Part shown: piece after piece, positions 1-9,100 of the stretch
Numbering within the stretch: position 1 is the first letter of the stretch
Layout: each line of letters starts with the position of its first letter
Source of the DNA: Succinivibrionaceae bacterium UBA3769
GTDB taxonomy: Bacteria; Pseudomonadota; Gammaproteobacteria; Enterobacterales; Succinivibrionaceae
DNA length: 64,000 nt
Assembly: GCA_002372325.1 (NCBI GenBank)
Contig: DFFT01000179.1
Span: 1 to 64,000 of the forward strand
Reading direction: 5' to 3'
Position numbers and translations under genes: made by a program
Notes under the pieces: generated by a model
Database searches by the model: none
The model's input: the letters and a program-made list of their open reading frames with translations, nothing else
What the model was told of the DNA's origin: nothing

Positions 1-59
1 AAGGACTGCGTAAAATGGGACACAGATGATGTTTAATTAATGTTTGTCAGGAGACAAAG
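1..59 (+). repeat. Leader of first pilY1 gene, duplicated at 6074-6134
   Basis: The first 59 bases are nearly identical to bases 6074-6134 in front of the second pilY1 gene; I see one substitution and a two-base insertion. The block holds the sequence CTGCGTAAAA (6-15), a TTTAATTAATG stretch and the ribosome binding site AGGAG just before the start. In the second copy CTGCGTAAAA is the right arm of an inverted repeat; here the left arm would lie outside the window. The duplication of leader and signal-peptide sequence points to a gene duplication that included the control region. Confidence 0.8.
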
Positions 60-3000
60 ATGATCAAATTATCAAAGCTTTCGCGCAATATTGCTCTGGC
101 GATGCTGGCCGGAGGCGTTGTTGGTGTATCCTCTCTGGCTTATGCTATTTCCGATGGCGGCGGTGATGTTATCAGAGGCGGTCAGGTTGCCACAAAGCCC
201 ATGAATGTGGCCGGACTTTATGTGCCGCCCTCCGTTATGCTGGTCATGGGACGTGAACACAACCTTTTTGCAGAAGCCTACGATGACGCTTCAGACATAG
301 ACGGGGACGGTTATCTTGATACGACGTATGATCCGTCAATTACCTATGAGGGTATTTTCGATCCCAGTATATGTTATCAGTATCATAAAGGCACGGGGGA
401 TCTCAGTCCTGCAGTTCCCGAACATATTATAGACGGTTATTGGGTTCCTAAGGTCAAAGCCAGTTATGTAACTAAAACCTTTGAGAAGATGTGGCACTCC
501 GATACGGAGAGAGGCGCAACCAGAACTGTTCCCGTGTGTAATTCCGGAAGTTCTACCAACTACTGGCTGGGAAACTTTCTTAACTATGTTACCACATCGC
601 GTATTGATGCCATAAGAAAGATTCTTTACGGCGGAACCAGACTGACAAATACCAAGCTGACGAATTCGTCTTCTGCTCCGGTGCATTATGTCGGTACCGC
701 CAGTAATGGCAAGCCGTATAAAGCAGCAGTGCTGAAGCATTCCCGCGTTATACGTGACGGCCACGCCTGGGGCAAGGTGCTTGGCAAAGGCTCCTATAAG
801 GATGATGCCGGCACTCAGGTTTTCAGGGTAGAAGATTTTACCGGGCTCAAGGGCGGAAGTGATACCTATGGCGCGTATTTTCTGGGCATTGCGTCCTATG
901 ACAGCGAAGATTCCGGAGGCTTTGGCCAGGGGCGATTCCTGCGTGTGGTCTACAGTCCTGATGCCGGTATGCCCGGAGTTGACAGAGATGGCGCCGTCAA
1001 TATTTGGGACTGGGTGAGCCGTGAAACTCAGGATGCTACATATGGTGCAGTGGGAACCAGCGCTTCGTTTACTAAAAACGTGGCCTGGCCCAATTTGCCG
1101 GGTGATGGCGGACTCTCGACAAAGCTTCCTTATACCAATACGAACTATAACATGGCAGAGGCCAGTGTTGCTGTAGTTGTGTGCACTCCGGATTTCTATT
1201 CGGAAACTGACTGTAAGGATTATTCGCCAGATCGTTCCAATCCCGAATGGCAACCGGTAGGTCTTTTGCAGCAGTATGGCGAGGGCAGCAGTCCCAGAAT
1301 TAAGTTCGGTCTTATTACCGGAAGCTGGAAGAATAATCTGGGCACCGGGACTTTAAGAGCGAATCTGGGTGATTTTGCAAATGAGGTTTATACATCTGCC
1401 CCCCCTTCAGGCTACAGACTGGGTGATTTCAAATATGATGCGGTTCCCTGTGCCGACGACGGTTCTAACTGTGGCTTCATAAAATCCATCGATAATATGA
1501 ATATTGCCAGAAAGAATAAGGGCAATTACAGCGGCGGCAATTATGATGGCTGCGCCAGAAACATTTACGCTTCAGACGGTGTCAGGAGAATTGCCGGCAT
1601 TAAGAATGGCGTCTGCAATGACTGGGGAAATCCGGTATCTAAGCTTCTTTACACTGCGGCTCGTTACTTTAAAAACGAATCCATTGACAAGCATGTTGAC
1701 GATATGAAGGCTTATGGAGCTGACTCCGTTAATATCGGCTATGTAGAGCAAAAGGATCCTTACACGCTGGTTGATTACTGCTCGAAACCGGTAACTCTTC
1801 TTATTGCAGATGAGAATATTTCCTTTGACTATGATAATGCTTTTGGCGGAACCAATCCCTTTGGGGATAATACCGGAAGCATTAAGTCCGAGCTTGATAA
1901 TGTGGTTTCAGCCAAGGGCTTTACGGCTGGAGAATACATAGTTGGCGGTAATGCCACTCACGAAAGCGATGACCAGTATTACTATATCCCGTCATTAAAG
2001 CAGATTGACAAGCTTAGCGAGGTTGAGGGTATTGCTCCCTCTGCCGCATACAGTCACGGCAGTTATTATGTTGCCGGCGTGGCGTCCTATTACAGCAGTC
2101 ATGTGATGAGAACGGTTGAATCGCCGGAAAATTCCGCCTATAAGTCAAACCATTCCATGCAGACTTATGTAGTGGCCATGAAGCCTAACCTTCCGGAAAT
2201 TAATATTTCCGTTGACGGACAATTGGTGACTATCCTGCCATTTGCTAAAACTATGGGTGATGCTAACGGCAAATGCAGTCAGAATGATGCTAACAAAAAT
2301 GATCAGAAGACGGTCAGGCAGTGTCAGTCTACCAATCAGATTGCCGACTTCTATGTTCAAAAAATTACCCCCACTTCCGGTGTGTTCCGTATCAATTACG
2401 AAGATTTTCAGTATGGTTCTGACTATGACATGGACTGGGTGGTTGAGTATGACTATGAAGTGCTTCATGGCGAGGACGGCGCTTATGTCAGGGTGGTTAC
2501 CAGACATCGTGACGGAGATCCTTACGCTCCGCAGCATGCCGGGTATCTCATTACCGGTGTGGAGTATTCCGGTGTTTATGTTGATCTTGCAAAGCCAACT
2601 GCGGTGACTACAGAGCCAGATATAAGCAAATGTACCTGGGATGCAGGTAAGCAGTTTTGGAACTGCAGTTATTCGGCTGAAGACAGAGAGGTATACAATT
2701 TTTATGATCTCGATACGATAATTAGCGACTACAGTATCATCAATTGCGCTCCCGGCCTGAAATATCAATCCTTCAGAGATTTCAGCGATGCGGTAGGATG
2801 CCGTTTCAATGGAAAATACGATACCAAGGAAAGCTATACATTAGGCGGTAATCAAATAAGCGGCGCCAATGTTGCTGATTATTACAAGAGGTATATTAAA
2901 CCTCAGGTATACACCGTTGATGGCAAGGATATTAATATTTACTATGCTAACAGACTTGATGTTGCCAAAGTCATGAATAGCATTTCCAATGAAATTGAGT

Positions 3001-5702
3001 GCGCAAATGGAACTGGTGCCAATGCAGGAGCGAAAGATCATGCCGGCATAACCGCAAGATGCTTCAGAGGCTCTAAGGATCCCAATGCTGGTAATACGGC
3101 TTACATGACCGGCGGTCATAACCGCTTTAAGCATCTTTTCGGATCAGCATGCAGAACAGATCACGGCGTTGCTGCAAGCCGTATATTCAAGGTTGCCTCA
3201 ACTTCCAAGAATTACTGGCTGAAGTCCCCGCTGTGGTATGCTGCCAGATTCGGTCTGGGCGAGGTTAAGGAAAGCTTTGATCCGTTCAGCGCTTCTGAGG
3301 AGAATATCTCGAACTATTACGAAGTAACCAATATGACCAAGCTCCGCGACGGTATTGCCAAGATGCTTGATCAGATCAACAAGACCGTGCATTCCAGTTC
3401 CGGATTCTCTCCGGTTTCCGATGAAACCAAGACCGGCACTCTGATTTACCCGTCGGTATATGATCCTTCTGTTTGGTCCGGCGATGTTTATCAGGCCACG
3501 GTAAACTCTGTGGGAGGTTACAACCTTTCCGGAATTCGCGACAGAGCCTCGGCTTCATCCGGATTTAATTCTGTTCTCCCGGACGACCGTTTCGTCTTTA
3601 CCTATGACGCCACAGCTCCTGAAGGAAAGAGAATTGTGAAGTTCTATTCCGCAGCGGACGATACAACTGACGGCAATATCAGTAACGGCGCTTTCGATAA
3701 TCTCACCTGCAACATCATAAGTCAGATTCTGCAGGAGGGCGGCACATGTTCCGAGACGGGAGCGAGCGGCGCCACTGCCACATACAGCGGTCAGTACTAT
3801 TCTCTTGATGACGTGTATTCCAAGACATTCATGAACCGTTTCGTGCGCTGGGTGCTGGGAGATCATGCCTATGAAGGACTTAACACTTCAGATAATGCAT
3901 CCAAGAGACTTCCTCTGAATGGCGGCGGCCGCGGCTTTGAAGGCACTCCTCTGAGAGAAAGAAAGGTCGATGGCGAATATTTTGTGCTGGCTGATATCAT
4001 AAATTCCACGCCGACATATTTTGCTGACGGCGATCAGGGATATCTGGCCGTAGGCGCCAACGACGGCATGCTGCATTTCATCAGCACTGCCGATATGACG
4101 CCGGTGCTTTCGTACATTCCTTCCGCGGCATGGAGTCATATGAAGCAGCTCACTTCGCAGTCCTATGACCACTATCCGTTTGTGGACAGCACGCCGCAGG
4201 TGTACAAGCGGAATGAACATACATACGTGTATGGTTCTTTCGGACTTGGCCTCAGGGGCGCCTATCTTATGGATGTAACCGGCATCTCTTCTTTCGCATC
4301 CAAGTCTGATGAAGAGAAGAAAACTTTTGCCGGCGATATGCTGCAGTGGGAACTTACTGACAAGTTTGAGATTTCAGGCGGTGTCTTCTCCGGTTCCGAC
4401 TATGTGGGCAAGTATCAGGAGGCTCCTACGCTGATTAATGCCGGCGGCAACAAGGATAATGCCAGCAACAAGCCGTATCTCATCTTTACCGGCGGTATTA
4501 ATTCGGTGGCTTCCTCTGCTTCTGACAAGACCCCGGGAGTGTTCATTGTCAATATGCTCGGTGAGCTTGCCGGAGATGAAAGCTGTTATGTGAGCGATGC
4601 TTCCGGAGAATTTAACGTCTCAAAGACCTCTGCTGAGGTTAAGAGTCTTAAGCTTCCCTGCGTTGTGGCAGCTGCTGAACTCTCTGACAGTATTCCTACT
4701 AATCAGAAAGTTGAGGGAGTTAGCGCGTTTACCGATCCTTGGAACCTTGGCAGAACTCCTGATTATACCAGTGTCAGACTGGCTACCGTTTCCGGTAATG
4801 ATGCCAATGCCATGGGTTTCTACTTTGGCGATTCCTTTGGCAATGTCTGGAGACATCCTCTCGGAAAAGATACCTATATCAACAAGCCCTACAGATGGTT
4901 TAAGAAGTGCGATCCGACCTGTAATCAGGAGGTCAGCGTTCCTAGTGTGATGTTTGTTGCCAAGGATTCCAACGGCAGAAACCAGCCGATTACCGTAACT
5001 CCGGAAACCGGTTATTATGCGGGCGACGGCATTGCGGTTGCGGTGGGTACCGGTTCCTACGTTTACACCTATGATTCCAATGAAGTTTCTAAAGAATACA
5101 ATTCTTCTCAGTCAGTGTATCTTTTGAGGGACATGGGGTCTGTAGCAGTTACCGCTTCCGGATTCAAGGGCAGATGCGGCACCGGTGACAAGGGAACAGA
5201 TGTTGATTGTCTGAAGCCGCTTTCCGTATCGCGGGTAGAAAAGGGCGGGAAGTACACTCGCTCAGCCGTTGTGGATGATGATTACAAGGGGAAGAAGAAC
5301 TATGGCTGGTTCATGGATCTTATCCCTTACGATACTTCCACTGGAACACAGATAACAAATTCCGGCGAAAGAATCGATACCAATATGCTGATTATCGATA
5401 ATAAACTTACCTTTACGCCGAATATTCCGGCTGTGGGTGATAATTGTCGCGGCAGCGGTACTTCATCTTTGCAGCAGGTCGAGTACATGTCGGGTACGTT
5501 AAGCACGGAAAAGGAGATTGACGCTCTGGTTACTCATCTTTCAGCCACCATTCATTATGATGAAAAGGGCGTTCCCAGCGTGGTAATTCACGCTACCGTG
5601 GATAATGCTGAGAAGACTGAAGGAGCCGAGGCTATTCATTCCATAGAGCTTAAGCAGGATGTGAATCCCACCAGAAGCTCGTCCTGGATTAGGCTGTTCT
5701 AA
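60..5702 (+). CDS. pilY1: PilY1-type type IV pilus tip adhesin, copy 1
   Basis: This 1880-residue protein is predicted to be exported and to act at the type IV pilus tip in pilus biogenesis, adhesion and twitching. A signal peptide ends near AYA (27-29). An EF-hand-like calcium loop, DIDGDGYLD (79-87), sits in the block typical of the large beta/gammaproteobacterial PilY1 group (motifs of the kind YEGIFDP..CY, WGNP and DYDMD). The C-terminal third carries the PilC/PilY1 beta-propeller signature: VGANDGMLHF, SYIPS, FVDSTPQVY and VAVGTGSY. I do not see the MIDAS-type von Willebrand A motif found in Pseudomonas PilY1. The ATG at 60 follows AGGAG. A close paralogue lies directly downstream in the same orientation. 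Minor pilin genes, the usual neighbours, are not in the window and could lie to the left. Confidence 0.9.
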   Translation: MIKLSKLSRNIALAMLAGGVVGVSSLAYAISDGGGDVIRGGQVATKPMNVAGLYVPPSVMLVMGREHNLFAEAYDDASDIDGDGYLDTTYDPSITYEGIFDPSICYQYHKGTGDLSPAVPEHIIDGYWVPKVKASYVTKTFEKMWHSDTERGATRTVPVCNSGSSTNYWLGNFLNYVTTSRIDAIRKILYGGTRLTNTKLTNSSSAPVHYVGTASNGKPYKAAVLKHSRVIRDGHAWGKVLGKGSYKDDAGTQVFRVEDFTGLKGGSDTYGAYFLGIASYDSEDSGGFGQGRFLRVVYSPDAGMPGVDRDGAVNIWDWVSRETQDATYGAVGTSASFTKNVAWPNLPGDGGLSTKLPYTNTNYNMAEASVAVVVCTPDFYSETDCKDYSPDRSNPEWQPVGLLQQYGEGSSPRIKFGLITGSWKNNLGTGTLRANLGDFANEVYTSAPPSGYRLGDFKYDAVPCADDGSNCGFIKSIDNMNIARKNKGNYSGGNYDGCARNIYASDGVRRIAGIKNGVCNDWGNPVSKLLYTAARYFKNESIDKHVDDMKAYGADSVNIGYVEQKDPYTLVDYCSKPVTLLIADENISFDYDNAFGGTNPFGDNTGSIKSELDNVVSAKGFTAGEYIVGGNATHESDDQYYYIPSLKQIDKLSEVEGIAPSAAYSHGSYYVAGVASYYSSHVMRTVESPENSAYKSNHSMQTYVVAMKPNLPEINISVDGQLVTILPFAKTMGDANGKCSQNDANKNDQKTVRQCQSTNQIADFYVQKITPTSGVFRINYEDFQYGSDYDMDWVVEYDYEVLHGEDGAYVRVVTRHRDGDPYAPQHAGYLITGVEYSGVYVDLAKPTAVTTEPDISKCTWDAGKQFWNCSYSAEDREVYNFYDLDTIISDYSIINCAPGLKYQSFRDFSDAVGCRFNGKYDTKESYTLGGNQISGANVADYYKRYIKPQVYTVDGKDINIYYANRLDVAKVMNSISNEIECANGTGANAGAKDHAGITARCFRGSKDPNAGNTAYMTGGHNRFKHLFGSACRTDHGVAASRIFKVASTSKNYWLKSPLWYAARFGLGEVKESFDPFSASEENISNYYEVTNMTKLRDGIAKMLDQINKTVHSSSGFSPVSDETKTGTLIYPSVYDPSVWSGDVYQATVNSVGGYNLSGIRDRASASSGFNSVLPDDRFVFTYDATAPEGKRIVKFYSAADDTTDGNISNGAFDNLTCNIISQILQEGGTCSETGASGATATYSGQYYSLDDVYSKTFMNRFVRWVLGDHAYEGLNTSDNASKRLPLNGGGRGFEGTPLRERKVDGEYFVLADIINSTPTYFADGDQGYLAVGANDGMLHFISTADMTPVLSYIPSAAWSHMKQLTSQSYDHYPFVDSTPQVYKRNEHTYVYGSFGLGLRGAYLMDVTGISSFASKSDEEKKTFAGDMLQWELTDKFEISGGVFSGSDYVGKYQEAPTLINAGGNKDNASNKPYLIFTGGINSVASSASDKTPGVFIVNMLGELAGDESCYVSDASGEFNVSKTSAEVKSLKLPCVVAAAELSDSIPTNQKVEGVSAFTDPWNLGRTPDYTSVRLATVSGNDANAMGFYFGDSFGNVWRHPLGKDTYINKPYRWFKKCDPTCNQEVSVPSVMFVAKDSNGRNQPITVTPETGYYAGDGIAVAVGTGSYVYTYDSNEVSKEYNSSQSVYLLRDMGSVAVTASGFKGRCGTGDKGTDVDCLKPLSVSRVEKGGKYTRSAVVDDDYKGKKNYGWFMDLIPYDTSTGTQITNSGERIDTNMLIIDNKLTFTPNIPAVGDNCRGSGTSSLQQVEYMSGTLSTEKEIDALVTHLSATIHYDEKGVPSVVIHATVDNAEKTEGAEAIHSIELKQDVNPTRSSSWIRLF

Positions 5703-5729
5703 TCTTCGACTGATGCTTTGATATGATGT

Positions 5730-5763
5730 CAGGGGGTGTTCTGAGAAGGACGCCCCTTTTTTG
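5730..5763 (+). terminator. Rho-independent terminator after pilY1 copy 1
   Basis: A GC-rich arm beginning AGGGG pairs with CCCCT (imperfect inner stem) and is followed by a run of six T. It lies about 30 bases after the stop codon and would separate transcription of the two pilY1 genes. Confidence 0.65.
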
Positions 5764-6073
5764 CTGTCCGGTTTAGACAGCAGAAAAACTTATTTGGCAT
5801 TTGGGAGTTAACAAAGAAAACAGCAGGCAGCATTTTCTTAATATGGCTTGAGAAGCAAGAACCCATTCGCATTTCGGAGGGGCAAATAATGAATTAATTT
5901 AAATAGTGATGTAGAATCGAAACATTAAGTTGCAGGATTTTGCCAGAAGGTACTCCCGTCCCGATTTACAGAGTATGTTGCCGGTTAAATCTGAGTGCTT
6001 CATGAGTGTATATCACCCCCAGGATTCGACTGCGACACATAAGCGGATTTTACGCAGCGGTTTTCAGCTTTAG
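5764..6073. other. Intergenic stretch between the pilY1 copies
   Basis: About 310 bases with no credible gene. It is AT-richer than the flanking genes and presumably carries the promoter of the second copy. I could not pick a convincing -35/-10 pair. Its right end holds the left arm of the inverted repeat described in the next entry. Confidence 0.5.
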
Positions 6074-6134
6074 AAGGACTGCGTAAAATGGGACACAGAT
6101 GACGTTTAATTAATGTTTGTCAATGGAGACAAAG
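6048..6134 (+). repeat. Inverted repeat plus duplicated leader before pilY1 copy 2
   Basis: TTTTACGCAG (6048-6057) and CTGCGTAAAA (6079-6088) form a perfect 10-base inverted repeat with a 21-base loop. It overlaps the start of the block 6074-6134 that repeats the leader of copy 1. It could be a protein-binding operator or an mRNA hairpin. There is no T-run directly after it, so it is not a typical terminator. Confidence 0.7.
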
Positions 6135-9100
6135 ATGATCAAATTATCAAAGCTTTCGCGCAATATTGCTCTGGCAATGCTTACCGGAGGTGTTATTGGT
6201 GTATCCTCACTGGCTTATGCTCTTTCCAATGACGAGGGGGATATTATCAGAAATGGCCAGGTCGCTACCAAGCCTATGAATGTGGCCGGTCTTTACGTGC
6301 CGCCCTCGGTAATGCTGGTCATGGGGCGTGAACACAACCTTTTTGCAGAGGCCTATGACGATGCTTCAGACATAGACGGCGACGGCTATTTGGACACGAT
6401 GTACGATCCGTCCATCACCTATGAGGGTATTTTCGATCCGACGATTTGCTATTCCTATAACAACAATACGAATAATCTTTCCCAGACACTTCCCGCTGAT
6501 CTTATAAACGGCTACTGGATTCCGGCGGTCAGGGCAACCTATGTCAGTAAAACATTAGAGAAGCTGTGGCATGAAGGTACCGCAAGGGGAACCGAGAGAT
6601 CCGTTCCGGTGTGCAATGCCGGAGGCAAAACTTACCACTGGCTGGGCAACTTCCTTAACTATGTCACCACATCGCGAATTGATGCCATCAGAAAGATTCT
6701 TTACGGCGGAACCAGACTTACGAACTCTCATCTCACTAACGAAAAATCGAAGCCGGTGCATTACAAGGGAACCGACAGTGAAGGCAAATCCTACAAGGCG
6801 GCAATTTTGAAGCATTCCCGGGTAATTCGCGACGGACATGCCTGGGGCAAGGTTCTCGGCAATGCCATGTACAAGGAGGGGAGCAATCAGGTTTTCAAGG
6901 TCAGTGATTTCACTGGCTTAAGCGGCGGCACTGATGCTTCCGGGGCCTATTTCTTTGGTATTGCCTCCTACGACAGCGGCGGTTCCGATGCCTTCGGTCA
7001 GGGACGGTATATGCGTATCGTCTACAACAAGAGCGCCGGCATGCCGGGAGTTAAAACTGCAGGTTCAAAGAATATCTGGGACTGGGTAAGCCGCCAGACG
7101 GATGCATCCACAATCGGCGCCGTGGGAACCAGCAGTTCGGCTACGTCAGCTGGCAAAGCCTGGGATTCTTTCCCTTCAACAGACATTGGCGGCATTCCCA
7201 TGAGCACTGCCTATGACGGCGGGGCCAATACGAATATGGCGGAAGCCAGCGTGGCAGTGGTTGTCTGCACCCCGGATTTCTATTCGGAAACCGACTGTAA
7301 GAACTATTCTGCGGATCGCGCCAATCCGGAATGGCAGCCTGTGGGGCTTCTCCAGCAGTATGGCGAGGGCAGCAGTCCCAGAATTAAGTTTGGTCTTATT
7401 ACCGGAAGCTGGGTAAATAATCTGAAAGGAGGGACTTTAAGAGCAAATCTGGGAGATTTTGCCAGCGAAGTATATACTTCAGCCCCGCCGACGGATTTCA
7501 GGCTCGGCGATTTTAACTACGGCGCTGTTGAGTGTGCCAGCGGCGATAACTGCGGTTTCGTAAAAGCCATTGATAATATGAATATTTCCAGAAAGAACAA
7601 TGGCAATTACAGCGGCGGCAATTATGAAGGATGCGCCAGAGTCATGTCCAACGGAAATGACGGCGTCAGAAGAATTGCCGGCATTGCCAACGGTTCCTGC
7701 AATGACTGGGGAAATCCGGTATCCAAGCTTCTTTATACAGCCGCGCTTTACTTTAAGAACCAGCCTATTTCTCAGAAAGCTGACGCCATGTCTGCTTATA
7801 ACGCATCTTCAGTCAATATTGGCTATGTGCAGCAGAAGGATCCTTACACGCTGGTGGATTACTGCTCCAAGCCGGTAACCCTCCTGATTGCCGATGAGAA
7901 TATTTCCTTTGATTATGACAATACATTTGGCGGCACCAGTCCTTTTGGAACGGATACCAACAGCATCATATCAGAACTTAATAATGTTGTTTCCGCCAAG
8001 GGTTTTGAGGCCGGGGACTATATTGTCGGCGGAAATGCCACCAATCAGAATGATTTGTACTACTACGTGCCTTCGGTGAAGCATATTGACAAGCTGGGCG
8101 AGGTGGAGGGCATTGCTCCTTCTGCGGCATACAGCCACGGGAGCTACAATGTTGCCGGCGTTGCATCCTATTACAGCAGAAACGTGATGAGAACGGTTCG
8201 TTCTTCTGAAAATTCCGCTTATAAAGCGGATCATTCCATGCAGACCTATGTGGTGGCTATGAAGCCCAATCTCCCTGAGATAAACATCAATGTCGACGGA
8301 CAATTGGTGACCATTCTGCCGTTTGCCAAAACCATGGGAGATGTTAAAGGCAAATGCTCACTTAATAATGTTCTCATAAACGATCAGAAGATAGTCAGAC
8401 AGTGTCAGTCCACGAATCAGATAGCTGACTTTTATGTTCAGGAAATTACTGATAGCTCCGGTGTGTTCCGTATAAACTACGAAGATTACCAGTACGGTTC
8501 TGACTATGATATGGACTGGGTTGTTGAATATGACTACGAGGTCATCAAGGGTTCCGAAGGTTCCTACGTCAGAGTGGTGACCCGGCATTTGGACGGTGAT
8601 AAATATGCGCCGCAGCATGCCGGATACCTGATAACCGGTGTTGAGCATGCGGGAGTTTATGTTGATTTAGGCAAGACAACGGCTCATAATCCCTCCGGCA
8701 ACGCCAGCAAAAACGAAATCGGCTATCCTCAGGGCAATACCGGCGAGGCAGAAGAGATATATAATTTCTACGACCTTGATACGATAATAAGCGATTACAA
8801 CATTATTAATTGCAAGGATCGCAAGTACAGTTCTACTGATGATTTTAACGGCAGCGGTGATGCTTCCTGTCGTTTCCAGGGGACTTATAACTACAAAACT
8901 GATTATACCCTGGACGGGCAGCAGCTTAATTCCAGTAATATTGACAAATATTACGGTTATATAACCAAACAGGATTTCACCGTTACCACTAATGGCGTTA
9001 CCGAAAACATTAATCTTTATTACGCTAACAGACTTGACATTGCCAAGGTGATGAACAGCCTGAACACTTACATTGAGTGCGCAAACGGTTCCGGATCTGA

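Noticed and set aside
336..1253. Long minus-strand open frames antisense to both pilY1 genes (also 2145-2768 and 8667-9461)
   Set aside because: They lie inside clearly coding adhesin sequence, have no ribosome sites and no family pattern; they are shadows.
6117..6134. Upstream TTG/ATG starts for pilY1 copy 2
   Set aside because: The extra residues come from a two-base leader insertion absent in copy 1; the conserved signal peptide begins at 6135.
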